Source of the DNA: Acorus gramineus
Lineage: Eukaryota; Streptophyta; Magnoliopsida; Acorales; Acoraceae
NCBI GenBank assembly: GCA_030737835.1
Contig: CM060851.1
Coordinates: forward strand, 10,902,154-10,966,153
DNA: 64,000 bases
Reading direction: 5' to 3'
Of the stretch, positions 1 through 9,642 are shown piece after piece. A model generated the notes under the pieces. The model ran no database searches. It had not been told where the DNA came from and was given only the letters and a program-made list of their open reading frames with translations. The translations under genes were made by a program, and so were the position numbers. Positions within the stretch are counted from its first letter, which is position 1. Each line of letters starts with the position of its first letter.

Positions 1-465
1 AGATGTTCAGTATGTTCTTCCTTGTTCTTTGAGTATATCAGAATGTCATCGATGAAGACAACAACAAACTCATCAAGGAAAGGTTTGAAGATCCAATTCA
101 TCATGTCCATGAATGCTGTAGGGGCATTTGTTCAAACCAAATGGCATGACCAGAAATTCATAATGCCCATAACGAGTGCGAAAAGCCGTCTTCGGGATGT
201 CCTCCTTCTTCATGTTCAACTGATAATAGCCCGACCTTAGATCGATCTTGGAGAAGACCGTAGCTACTCGAAGTTGATCGAACAAGTCGTCTATCCTTGG
301 GAGAGGATACCGGTTCTTGATCGTCTTTTGATTCAGCTGACGGTAGTCAATACATAGTCGCAATGAACCGTCTTTCTGTCTAACGAACAACACCGGCGTG
401 CCCCAAGAGGACACACTCGGCCTTGCAAACCCTTTCTCTAGCAGTTCCTTTAACTGAGCTTTCAA
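1..465 (-). pseudogene. G1 reverse transcriptase fragment
   Basis: The minus-strand translation shows Ty3/Gypsy RT blocks in order: a '[17 protein letters not shown]' segment, '[14 protein letters not shown]', '[10 protein letters not shown]', '[13 protein letters not shown]' with the first catalytic Asp, '[20 protein letters not shown]', and a FIDD-type active-site block near the window edge. This identifies the pol gene of G1. It continues on the other side of solo LTR A at 3881, where the linker between protease and RT is found. Fossil, cut by the window edge. Confidence 0.9.
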
Positions 466-734
466 CTCCGCCAGTTCTGCTTGTTATATATGTGTCACTT
501 TTAACCTGCTGGTAACCGTTGGAGCGTTTTGGCAGTTTTTTATTTTTTTTCGATTTTCGATCGGAACCGCTAATTTTTGGACTGTTAGCTATCGTCCTGA
601 GTTAGAGGACTCCGATTGGAAATCTAACTGCATATTTGGTGTCCTGGTGCCATTTTAAGCCTCTCACGAAAATTTCATCAAATTCCGGTAACGTTTCCAA
701 AATTTCACAGTTCCGCGGCATATCCGGGTTTTTA

Positions 735-901
735 AGTGACTTACTATATATATGTGAGATCTAAAAAGTGAGATGCACTATTCATCATCCCTACCAAAGT
801 TTCCCTCTCTCCTCTCTCTCTTTTTCTCCCATTTGAAGCCCTTAGACCCCTCAAACCCAAAAACCCAAAGCATAGGAAGTGTAGATCGGGTCCCGATCTA
901 C
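735..901 (+). promoter_or_regulatory. LTR A promoter-like region and palindrome
   Basis: A TATATATA stretch at about 745-752 is followed 50 bases on by a CT-rich tract (about 795-830) of the kind seen at plant transcription starts. A 21-base palindrome, GTAGATCGGG-T-CCCGATCTAC, lies at 881-901. The palindrome is kept in the left LTR of B (near 22550) and in shorter form in its right LTR (near 28490). Promoter function is inferred from position in an LTR; the palindrome is read directly. Confidence 0.5.
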
Positions 902-1109
902 ACCCCGGTGCTTTCAAATTCGAATTCCGGTGAGTTTTGCCCCTCCATCCCCCCTCTCTTCTTCCCTGATTTGGACCATTTCGGAGGTGGGAGTAGATCC
1001 GGGCGTTGGAAGCCTTCTGGGAGAGGTTTCGGTGCGCGGAGAGCAACCGGACATCTCTTCCTCCCCTTGGTAAGCCTCTTTTCCTCTCTTTTCTTGCATA
1101 GATGTATGC

Positions 1110-2110
1110 TAGGGGGTGGATTTGGGGTTGGGTGGGGGTCGGCGGCTGTGGGTGGCCGTTGGCGGCGGTGGGGGGGGGTGGGGGTCGGAGGCCATTGGTG
1201 GCCGGAGGTGGGTGGTAGAGGAGCTCGGGCTGGGTGGGCTGGCAGTCCCGGGCAGCAGGCAGCACAGGCAGGCGCAGCTGGCGAGCAGCGACAGGGCGCG
1301 CGCGCGCGTGCGCACGGACGTGCGCACGGGCATGCGCTCGGGTTGGCGCTGGGCGCGCTGGGTAGGACTAGCTCGGGTAGGCTGGGAGCGGGTGCACCAG
1401 GTTTGCCGGGCGCGCGAGCGCGTGCGCGCGGGTGCGCGCGCGGGCGTGCGCTCGGGGGGTGCAGGGGGAGGTGTGTGGAGCAGGATGGCTGCGGGCTGTG
1501 CGAGCAGGGCAGGCCGGCCGGGCAGGCCATGCTCGGGCAGCTGGCAGGGGGTGCTCGGGCATCAGGCGGGCAGTGGCTATGCGTGCAGGGCGAGCGGTGC
1601 TCGGGCCACTCGGCGACGCGCGCAGGCAGGCAGCGCGGGCAGGCTGGCAGGCGCGCTGGGCGAGTGTTGCGTGGGCGTGCGCGTGGGCGCTGGGTGAGGG
1701 TCCCGGGTGCTGGGCGCTGAGCGTCGGGTGCTGGGCCGCGGATACCGGGTGCTGGGCTGAGGCGCAGGCGTGCGCGCGGTGCAGTGGGTGTGAGCGCGTG
1801 GTGCGCGCGGGTAGAGGGTGGTAGGTGTGCGCGGAGTGCGCGCGGATAGGGGCTGGAGGTGCGCGCGGGGCGAGGCGCTGCGCGCGGGGCGTGCGGGTTG
1901 CTCGCGGGCCAGCGCGGGGCGTGCGGGTGCGCGCGGGCTGCTGCGCTGGGGGCGCAGTGGGCGCGCGGTGCACCCGGGCGGCTCGGCTGCGGGTCCAGGC
2001 GTGCGGGCAGGGGCCGGCGGTGCGCCTGGGTGCGCGGGCTGAGGCGCGGTGGTGCATCCGATCGCGGGTGGTTGCCGGGGTGCTCGGGCTAGCGTGCGTG
2101 CGGGTCGTAT
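1110..2110. repeat. CpG-dense low-complexity core of LTR A
   Basis: About 1 kb of very GC-rich DNA dominated by GCGCGC, GCGGGC and GTGCGCGCG motifs. Every frame on both strands is long and open here and gives Arg/Ala/Gly/Pro-rich strings with no family resemblance, which is what biased composition alone produces; I call no gene. Alternating CG/TG runs are candidates for Z-DNA. Comparable cores lie in LTR C (13680-14130), LTR D (54375-54760) and both LTRs of B (21660-22200; 27600-28140). Confidence 0.8.
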
Positions 2111-2217
2111 GCACGTTTGCCCGAGTGTTGGGTGTTTGTTTGTGGGTTTTGGGTATTTAATTGTGTATTTTGGGTATTTGTGGATTTTTACTCACCAGTT
2201 GATACCCTGTCTTGCAG

Positions 2218-2253
2218 ATCTCGACGGACGGTCGCGCGACGACCCGATCTTCG
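2218..2253 (+). other. Micro-exon-like block in LTR A
   Basis: A 36-base block lies directly after a pyrimidine-rich CTTGCAG and directly before GTGAGTGG, so it has the look of an internal exon. A donor-like CTTG/GTAAGCC lies upstream at 1069/1070 and an acceptor-like TTTTTCCCCAG lies downstream at 3496. The same arrangement is found in all other copies of this LTR family. Splicing is inferred from motif conservation only. Confidence 0.5.
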
Positions 2254-2558
2254 GTGAGTGGGACAATCCAACCCAGTAGAGAGGCGTTATACGCATTTGG
2301 GCGTATACCGACCTCTCCTGGGGCACCATGGATTATATTAACCTGTTGTAATGTATATTTCATGCGAGCATGATTTAAATGTAGAATGCATGCTACCCTA
2401 GACTTGTATGTTAGGGACTTGCACCCTTAGGATATGTGTATGAGCCATGCATCATGTCCCCCCTGTTCTCATGCTAGGAATCCTTGGCCTATGCATGTGT
2501 CCTACTAGTTTATTTATTAAATTAAATGCTAGTGTATGATAAATTGCATGCCTTAGAT

Positions 2559-2880
2559 AATATTATAGGGAGGAGCCTTGCGAGGTCAACACTGAGACCC
2601 GGGTTAGGGTACTCCGTGTTCCTTGTTTGGTTGTCGGGGTGTCCTGTATCGGGAACTCACGCTGCCCTCCCAAGGTTTCTTGTCCCAATAATATTATAAG
2701 TAATGTTATACCAAATTGTATGATTATTAGCATAATTAGTGAATATTATAGGGGAGGGGCCTCGCGAGGACAGCGGTGAGACCCGGGCTAGGGTACTCCG
2801 TGTTCCTTGTTTGGTTGTCGGGGTGTCCTATATCGGGAACTCACGCTGCCCTCCCAAGTTTCTTTCCCCCAATGATATTC
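2559..2880 (+). repeat. Two copies of an LTR-internal repeat (TR1)
   Basis: Two tandem copies of about 140 bp start at about 2559 and 2742. Both carry GAGACCCGGG, TCCGTGTTCCTTGTTTGG and a 'CTGCCCTCCCAAG' end. LTRs of B also have two copies, LTR C has one (about 14565-14690), and a relic lies inside B at 23605-23730. Copy number varies between members of the family. Confidence 0.85.
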
Positions 2881-3204
2881 CAACCTTGCTATTATTGTAC
2901 ATGTTCCCCGCATCTTGGTTATGCGCCCTGGAGGAATTCTGAGGAATTCAGGACATTAGAGTCGTTGAGAGGTGTAGTCGGCGGATCCGAGTGGATCATA
3001 TGCGTATGGATAGGCTGTTCTGTCCCCTTCGTTGGATCCGGTAGAGGCTGCCCCAGCGTTAGAAAGGCCGTCCCTTCCAAGGGTTCCCATCAGTAGGCGC
3101 CTCCTGATTTGGTTTCGGACTGTGCTGAATGTGGGAGTAGACCAAGCGGCCTACGGAGTGGAGGAGAGACTATCGGTGGACCAAGGGTGACCAACAGCCT
3201 AGTC

Positions 3205-3385
3205 AGTCCCAAAATCCTATGTCACCCGTGGTAGGGTGAGGGTGAGGGTGTAGTGGGTTGGCGATTAGCGACCCGCTGGTTTTGTGATTGGATGATTATC
3301 AGTCCCAATATCCTGCGTCACCTGTTGAGGGTGAGGGTGAGGGTGTGGTGGGTCGTCGATGGAGCGACCCACTGGGTTATGTGTT
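3205..3385 (+). repeat. Two G-rich LTR repeats (TR2) with G-quadruplex motif
   Basis: Two units of about 90 bp start AGTCCCAA(A/T)ATCCT and contain GGGTGAGGGTGAGGG followed by GTAGTGGG or GTGGTGGG and a 'GCGACCCACTGG' end. In the first unit four G3 tracts with short loops lie at 3234-3257, a canonical G-quadruplex pattern. LTR C holds four units of the same repeat. Confidence 0.85.
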
Positions 3386-3880
3386 ATGCCACTTAGAGGC
3401 TGGATAAATAAATGAATTGTGGTCAATATTGTCTGTGATGCATGGGTTGTGCTGTTCACTGAGCGTGTGGCTCACCCCTCGCATATTTTTCCCCAGTTGC
3501 CACTGAGCCGGAGCCGGAGGAGCAGTTGGAGCCGTCCGAGGGATTCCTTCAGTAGCGGAGCAGCGCTACGTTCCGCGAGTGCCAGAGGCTATCAGCATCC
3601 CTTCTTGACTGTATGTATTTTATTTCCGTGCTTGGCACGCGGTTGTATATATTGGCTCTCACATGACAGATGATTGAGTATCGAGTCTGTAGTATGTTTA
3701 TTTACAGATTCAGTCTTTCGCTTCCGCATTTGGTGTATATATCATGTCAGCCTCTTTGTTTGTCTATGTGTCATTCTGGTTGTTTGTGTATGATATATTA
3801 TTGACCTCTTGTGTAGATTATGATATTTTATATACACTTGCCGCGTCCTGGGGACGGCCGCCCTGGGGCGTGACACTGCT

Positions 3881-5645
3881 GGTGCCATACGATAAGGGGC
3901 TTTTGATATCAGTTCAATACCAGGGATTAGATTGATAGAAAATTCGATTTCACAATCGGGTGGTAACCCCGGTAGGTAGTCTAGAAAAACTTTTGGAAAT
4001 TCTGCGACTACTGACGTCCCTTCGATACTTGTCTTTTCAGCCTTAGTGTCCATGTTGCATGCTATGTACCCCATGCAACCGCTCTCCAGTAGATGTTGTG
4101 CTTGTAATGCTGAGATAAGACCCAATGGTCCTACGCTCCAATGCCGACAAAGCATAAAGTCCGTAATCCTAGAATCTTGAGTGACACGGTCTTCAAAAAG
4201 CAGTCCATGTTAGCGTGATAGGCAGAGAGCCAATCCATGCCAAGGATGACATCGAACTTTTGAATCTCCAAAAGCAAGAGGTTCGCCACCAAACATTGGT
4301 CTTCTATTTGAACCATGCACCCTCGATAGATTGATCGAATGGCAACTAATTCGCTAGTAGGAGTCGTGACAATAAAAGGTTTCTCAAGAGGACTCGACAC
4401 TAGACTTGCACGATTTACAAATTCGATAGACACAAAAGAGTGCGAAGCTCCAGAATCAAATAATACGAATGCATCATAACCAGTGACAGAAACGGTACCT
4501 TGAACAACTTCGTCAGTCGCGTGAACATCTCCCACTGATAGAGCATGAACCTGTCCACGCGGCTGTGGCTGCGGCTGACCACGAGAACTCGAAGCTCCTT
4601 GTCCACCAGTGTTTTGCTGTCTTGGCACGCCTTGCGCCTTTCTTGGTTCAGTGCAGTCGACCTGACGATGTCCCAGCTTCCCGCAATTGTAGCATGCACG
4701 ATTGTCTCTTCGCTTCTGGGGACATTCATTAGACTTGTGTCCCGGCTCCCGACAGTTGTAGCAGATGACTCTCCCGCGCACTTCTCGTCCGCGATTATCG
4801 TCAGCAAAGTTCCTCTTTCGATTATCCATCCTCTGGCCACCACCGAAACGTTGATTATTCCGGTTCTTCGCACGGGCTTCATTCTCCTTCTTCCACTCCA
4901 AGGAGTCCTGTTCCGTGAAAAGTGCACAATCCTTCAGCTCCTCATAGACACGGATTCAGAGGTTCCACAGTCTATGACGAATGTCGCTCCTTAGCCCTTC
5001 TTGGAAGCGACGACACTTTTCGCTCTCAACTTGGATGTATTGAGGCGCAAAGACCGATAACTCCAGGAACTTCTCCTCATACTGGGCCACCGTCATGTCT
5101 TGAGTTTGACGAGGGTCCAGAAATGCTTGAACAATGCGATCACGCTCCGCAGGAGGAAAGTACTTCTTGTAGAACATCTCCACAAACTCCTCCCAGGTGA
5201 TATGTTCAATTCCACGGGTCAAAGATTGTTGACGAACAATCCACCATTGGATAGTGGTTCCTCGTAGTTGATGAGCCACCAAGAAGATATGACGGCTATC
5301 AGTCAGCTGCATTGATTTAAAGATTTGCTACAACTCCGTGATCCAATGCTTCAGGGCCATCGGGTCAGTGCCAACTCCTTGAAATGATGGCTGATCCATT
5401 TTCTTGAACCTCATCACCAGTTGTTCTAGCTGGTTCTGGTTTTCTCCTAAACGATGTAACGTCATGTGATTCTAGTGTTGGATTGTTTGCGCCACCAAGT
5501 TGGTCAGGGTCTAAAGATCCTGACGCAAAGTGTTGGCATTTCCTGCCATTTCTGATCTCCCCTAATATGAATCGACACACAGTTAGAACGTATCCTATAT
5601 GTATGCAAGCTTATACCTCCTATTCCTATTCCTTAGCTCTAATAG
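3881..5645 (-). pseudogene. G1 gag and protease region
   Basis: Minus-strand reading from right to left: an N-terminal gag block (near 5580), a Retrotrans_gag core (5312-4956) with 'WWIVRQQSL', 'WEEFVEMFYKKYFPP' and 'MTVAQYEEKFLELSVFAPQY', then two CCHC zinc knuckles (CYNCREPGHKSNEC and CYNCGKLGHRQVDC, about 4770-4665). The retroviral-type protease follows with 'FDSGASHSFVS' (about 4465) and a 'GMDWLSAYHANMDC' end (about 4210). A linker block of the type 'FPKVFLDYLPGLPPDCEIEF' (about 3990) leads into RT. Gag would coat the RNA and the protease would mature the polyprotein in the cytoplasm. The region is a fossil with several breaks. Confidence 0.88.
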
Positions 5646-5654
5646 GAAAACCTA

Positions 5655-5667
5655 GTCTCTGATACCA
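5655..5667 (-). other. G1 primer binding site
   Basis: The minus strand reads TGGTATCAGAGAC two bases inside the LTR end (...GGGGCGTTACA at 5670). TGGTATCAGAG matches the 3' end of initiator-Met tRNA, the usual primer of plant Gypsy and Copia elements. Confidence 0.85.
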
Positions 5668-5669
5668 AT

Positions 5670-6213
5670 TGTAACGCCCCAGGTTTACACAGTAAGAAAT
5701 TATCCGTTTTGCCCTTAAATGGGCTCACGGCTTTAAAACGCATCTTGATGTGTAAGAGCTGTGCTCACATATAAGCATAGACTATCTTCTCCCATTAGGC
5801 GATGTGGGGCTAAACACCCTCACCCTCACCCAATCCATGGGCCTCTTGGGACTCTTAGGTCTGGGCCAGGTGTCACAATCACTCCCCCTAATGGGCCACA
5901 CGTCCTCGTGTGGGGCCGCACCATCGCGAAATGGACAAGCTCTGATACCATTTTGTAACACCCCCATACCCATTATCCTTAATTAAGGCATGCGATACGG
6001 TGCGTTACTGCATCACAATCCACAATATATCGGATAATATAAATAAACACATAAAATGCTCTCCGGCTTTAAAACGCGTCTTGGTGTGTAAGAGCTGTGC
6101 TCACATATAAGCACAGACTATCTCCTCCCATTAGGCGATGTGGGACTAAACACCCTCACCCTCACCCAATCCATGGGCCTCTTGGGACTCTTGGGTCTGG
6201 GCCAGGCGTCACA
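5670..6213 (-). mobile_element. Tandem short-LTR array (TRIM-like unit)
   Basis: Two related LTRs (5670-5877 and 5954-6213) read on the minus strand from TGTGACRCCTGGCCCAGACC to GCGTTACA or GTGTTACA. They share a 'GTGAGCACAGCTCTTACAC' block and the motif GGGTGAGGGTGAGGG. Between them sit only about 76 bases: a primer site TGGTATCAGAGC (5939-5950) beside the right LTR and a purine tract TTAGGGGGAGTGAT beside the left one (5878-5892). That is the whole plan of a TRIM, a miniature LTR retrotransposon without genes. The left LTR also serves G1 as its 5' LTR, so the array is LTR, mini-internal, LTR, G1 internal. Confidence 0.8.
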
Positions 6214-6788
6214 CGCTATGTTAGGGTTGGCAGGTTCGTCAGCAGGCCTGGCAGGGCACGTCGGCAAGGCACGGCAGGGTTGGCAGGTCAGTCGGCAGGG
6301 CACGACGGTAGAGCTGGCAGGGCACGATGGCAGGGCTGGTAGGGCGCGATGGCAGGGCGTGTTGGCAGGGCTGGCAGGGCACGTCGGCAAAGCACGACAG
6401 GGCGCGACGGTATGCAGAGAAGCGCGAAGGCGTGAGAAAGAGAAGCGCGAAGGCGTGAGAATGTGCGTGATGGTGCAAGGTGGAGCTTTTAGATCTCGCA
6501 AGCAAAATTCCTCCCCCGCTCCGATTGAAGACTCTTCAATCGAAGCGGGGAAGAGAAAAAGAAGCTTTTGTGGATCTAGGATTTTTGAGGTGGAGGCTCT
6601 GATACCATGTTAGAATAAAGGAAAATGAATTCTTGTTATATTAGAGGAGTCACAAAGGCTCAATTTATAAATACACAAAGGAAACCCTAAAAATACCAGA
6701 AAAAAGAAACTAGGAAAACTAGGAAACTAATAATATCCTAATAATGATAATAAAGATATAATTTTCTCCTAATAATGACTATTTAACA
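6214..6788 (-). mobile_element. Copia-type 5' end fragment K1 (LTR, primer site, leader)
   Basis: On the minus strand an LTR runs from TGTTAAATAG (6788) to TATTCTAACA (6608), 181 bp, with a TATTTATAAAT promoter-like motif. A primer site, TGGTATCAGAGCC (6595-6607), abuts it. The leader (6594-6214) turns into a GCCCTGCC-rich low-complexity stretch like the one in Copia fragment K3 at 63700-64000. LTR style matches the 3' LTR of Copia K2 (33056-33181). The fragment stops at the TRIM-like array at 6213; its gene part is not next to it. Confidence 0.75.
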
Positions 6789-7860
6789 ACATTAAATCCT
6801 CCACTACGACGGGACCAAAGAAGTGAAAGTGTTGGAAGGTAAACTTGATTAGAAGTCCTAAGAGACCTTATAGATATTGTGTAGAATGTTCTTATAACTA
6901 GAAATATCTAAGTAGTCTAGAGTGTTCTTGTATCTTCACGAATCCGTAAGTGAAAATGTCACATTTGGAGATGAATCCAAGATTCCGGTAAGAGGGAAAG
7001 GTAAAATCTTAATTTGCTTGAAGAATGGAAGGCGTCAATTTATCTCAAATGTTTAACTATGTGCCCAACATGAGACATAATATCTGGATTTTGGGCCAAC
7101 TCTTTCCATGTTTGGTTCAAGAATATAATTATTCTGAGATTTATGACTATTCTAATATAAATAAGAATAAAATGATTTTGTGTTTGATTGTGTTTTGAAT
7201 TATTTTCATTGGGAAACGTAATAATAAAGTTTTTGTTGTTTGGATAAAATATGAATAAAGTATGGATAAAGATTTATAAAAAATAAAAAATGATGACAGT
7301 TGATTTGACAGTTGATTTATAAGAGGTGATGACAGTTGATTTGATAGTGGGCCCACATATTCTTTTAGTTTGAATAACCTGGAATAACTTAATTCTAATA
7401 GGTGGATGAAATCCATATACCACTTTATACTAGTTAATTCTGGCATACAAATTCTCATTTATTTCAGTTATCTAAACAACCATAATGAAGTTATTCTGAC
7501 TAATTCCAATTTATACCGGGCTTATTCTCTAACCCAACATGGGCCTAGAGAATGGCTATGATATACACATGAAAGATTATAGCCTTTCAATAAGAGATCA
7601 AATGAGCAATTTAATTTCTAAGGTGCCAATGGGAAAAAATAGAATGTTCTTACTTAACATTCAAAGTGATGTTGCAAAGTGCCTAAAGGCATGTTTCAAG
7701 GACATCTTTTGGATATGGCATTTGAGATTTGGGCATCTCAATTTTGGTGGGCTAAAGTTATTGTCAAACAAGAGGCGGCCCTTGAAGTTTTGGCTAAATT
7801 TGTTGGAAGGATGCAGTCCAAAGGTTTTTTTTTCAGTTTCCTGAGGATGATCAAGTGCGT
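6789..7860 (+). mobile_element. Copia protease/pre-integrase fragment K0
   Basis: Plus-strand remains of a Ty1/Copia polyprotein: a protease tail of the type 'NYVPNMRHNIWILGQL' (about 7050-7105), then, beyond a MITE, 'LENGYDIHMKDYSLSIRDQ', 'ISKVPMGKNRMFLLNIQ' and the pre-integrase block 'WHLRFGHLNFGGLKLLS' (7543-7780). Orientation is opposite to K1, which seems to have landed in it at 6788. Fossil, broken in several ways. The last 80 bases (about 7780-7860) do not match Copia and I do not recognise them. Confidence 0.8.
7106..7543. mobile_element. MITE M1 inserted in K0
   Basis: An AT-rich 438 bp insert has imperfect terminal inverted repeats: CCATGTTTGGTTCAAGAATA on the left and, reverse-complemented, CCCATGTTGGGTTAGAGAATA on the right. 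It separates two adjoining halves of a Copia protein motif. A close relative is at 39758-40214 (shared 'GGTGATGACAGTTGATTTG', 'GGGCCCACATATT'). No coding capacity. A clean target duplication was not found at this copy. PIF/Harbinger-type origin is likely but not proven. Confidence 0.7.
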
Positions 7861-8608
7861 AGTTTAGCTCCAGTTATATCTTATATAACTTTATGTATAG
7901 AACATGCAAGAATGCATAGGGAAATAATGAATCATATTGTGTGATTTTGTTTATGGAAAATGATACATTTAGCCCCCATTGCAGCTTCAATTGCAGTCCA
8001 CACTAGTTTTCTTTATTTTTTTTTTCAAAATCATACACTTTTCAATTGAATTACATACTATTATATGAAATAAAGTATATATTGAGATACATTAATGTAT
8101 TTTTTTTCACGTTGAAAAAATGATAAAAAAATTTACATATACATTATGATAGAACCCTACACTATGATAACGCAATAAATATACTACGTTATCATAGTAT
8201 ATGAGACTACAAAATAAACTGCAAAACAGACTGAGTGTATCAATACACTTTTTAAAAAATGATACATCCAACCCTTATTTTTTGAGAAGTTGGATTAGAA
8301 ATAAGACCCGATGGGCTATTTATCGAAAAAAAGGAAAAATTATCATTTCAATGGTGAGTGCTTGAGAGTCAAGACCGTATAGTAATCATTCAACAACGCG
8401 CTCCCAAGGAAACAAGAGGGAGGGGCTGGATTGGTAGACATCCCATCTACGGATACACCCCTAACAATCCGTCAGCGTTGTGATCATTGTAGGGTTTTTT
8501 TTCTTCTTCTTCTATTTTTCTCACCCTCAATTCCGATATCTTAACCTTACGTTGGAATATAAATGTTGAGTAGTAAAATCTATTTTTTCTTTAAAAAATC
8601 ATTTTATT
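7861..8608. other. AT-rich stretch without a recognised gene
   Basis: Nothing coding is recognisable. Two direct repeats, AATGATACATTTAGCCC (about 7959) and AATGATACATCCAACCC (about 8260), bracket about 300 bp and may be the ends of a degraded element. An F-box was sought just upstream of the DUF295 relic and not seen. Confidence 0.5.
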
Positions 8609-9642
8609 TTGTATTCTACTTTTATTGCCTTACATGATTTCAATTTTGGCTTCCCTCTGCTCTTCCTGCCCTGTAAAACCACCGGTAACAACAGACTCGA
8701 CCACGCCCTCTACAGCCCACTCGAGCGGAAGTTGCACCCCATCAGACTCCCCGATCAATCACATCGGGAGAGATGCATCGGATCCTCATTGGACGGCTGG
8801 GCTTGCATGGTCGATGACAATCTCGACCTCTACCTATTCAAACCCTTCTCTGGTGCTGCCGTGGTTACTCTCCCTTCCCATAGGCCTAGCTTCATGTCCG
8901 TGCACCTTCCAGGTGTCGAAAATGACGATGATCCTGAGCATTTCATTGATCCAGAAGGATTGGTGGGGCCCGGAGACTACATACGGGATGAATACTTGAA
9001 CAAGGTCGTCTGGTCTGCAGAACCAACGGATCCTAACTGTATCATCGTCTTACTCTTGCCGTGGCTCTACTATTTGGCATATTGCAGGCCAGGTGATGCA
9101 GAGTGGACGGTGATGGAGATTCCAATTAGTTTTCTATGCGATGCCATCTTCTACTAGGAGAGGTTATGCGTGGTGGGTGATCAATGGGGGAATATAGCTG
9201 GCTTTGATCTCTTACATCCAGGACAATACATCGCGATGCCAGAGTTACAGAATTTTCATTTCGCCATGAATAACCAGATGTATTTGGCGGAGGGTCCGTC
9301 GGGGTGAGGGACCTGAGGCACGTGTATGAATGTGAGATGGTAGGGTTCCAGGTATTCAAACTGGATGAGACGGAGGGAAGGTGGGTAGAGACCAAAAGCT
9401 TGGATGATGGGATGTTGTTCTTGGGACTGAATACCTCAATGTGGCTCTCCTCTAGCAATTTCCATGAATGCAAAGGGAATTCCATCTAATTCACGGATGA
9501 GCACATGAACAACGATGGTCCTCCTGGTTGGGGAGGGGATTCGGGCATTTTCCATTTGGAGGACGGGAGCTTCAGATCAATTTATGACAACGATATGAAG
9601 CCTTTGTATCCTCGGCCAGTATGGGTTGTCCCCAATCCATAA
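8609..9642 (+). pseudogene. DUF295 / F-box SKIP23-like pseudogene
   Basis: The plus strand encodes most of a DUF295 domain, the beta-propeller-like C-terminal part of plant F-box SKIP23-type proteins. Visible blocks: 'YSPLERKLHPIRLP', 'CIGSSLDGWACMVDDNLDLY' with 'LFKPFSGA' (residues about 37-80), 'EYLNKVVWSAEP', 'GDAEWTVMEIP', then after 9157 'CVVGDQWGNIAGFDL', 'VGFQVFKLDETEGRWVE', 'GLNTSMWL', 'FTDEHM', 'SGIFHLEDGS' and the family ending 'PRPVWVVPNP' (stop at 9642). Disabling changes: an in-frame TAG at 9155-9157, a frame change near 9300, and TAA at 9487-9489 where the family has Tyr before 'FTD'. No F-box precedes it, as in many stand-alone DUF295 genes. With only three lesions it is a recent pseudogene, or partly a sequence error. 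The start at 8609 is a convenience; the true start is not clear. Confidence 0.85.

Larger units (their letters stand above)
482..3875 (+). mobile_element. Solo LTR A of the long-LTR Gypsy family
   Basis: A 3394 bp block begins TGTTATATATGTGTC and ends GGGGCGTGACA, with no internal region. It is flanked by a perfect 5 bp duplication, CTGCT (477-481 and 3876-3880), inside the pol gene of G1. Both LTRs of element B (25739-28898 and 20269-22960, opposite strand) match it throughout, which fixes it as an LTR. Solo LTRs arise by recombination between the two LTRs of a full element. Internal order: AT-rich U3 (482-740), TATA-like motif and pyrimidine-rich leader (745-860), palindrome (881-901), CpG-dense core (about 1110-2110), micro-exon-like block (2218-2253), two kinds of tandem repeat (2559-2880; 3205-3380), and AT-rich end. 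Confidence 0.95.
1..6213 (-). mobile_element. Ty3/Gypsy element G1 with tandem LTR array, split by solo LTR A
   Basis: A Ty3/Gypsy element reads on the minus strand: short LTR material on the right (5670-6213), an initiator-Met type primer site, gag with two CCHC knuckles, aspartic protease, then reverse transcriptase running off the left edge of the window. The protease/RT linker of the type 'GMDWLSAYHANMDC' is typical of plant chromovirus-like Gypsy elements (family knowledge); no integrase is inside the window, so the clade is an inference. Solo LTR A (482-3875) is inserted between protease and RT. The element is a fossil: broken by that insertion and by a few further lesions. Its 3' end and second LTR lie outside the window. 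Confidence 0.85.

Noticed and set aside
773-2160. Several long overlapping open frames on both strands in the CpG-dense core of LTR A (and counterparts in B, C and D)
   Set aside because: All frames are open at once and give Arg/Ala/Gly/Pro strings without domain similarity; frames differ between copies. This is composition, not coding.
3234-3257. Telomere-like GGGTGAGGGTGAGGG repeats
   Set aside because: Plant telomere repeat is TTTAGGG; these are short motifs inside LTR modules.
5670-6213. A single long LTR of G1 with an internal duplication
   Set aside because: A primer site beside the right LTR end and a purine tract beside the left one are in the exact places of a complete small element. 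Not fully excluded.
7959-8280. Element bounded by AATGATACAT repeats
   Set aside because: The two ends are in direct, not inverted, orientation and no duplication was found. Too weak to call.
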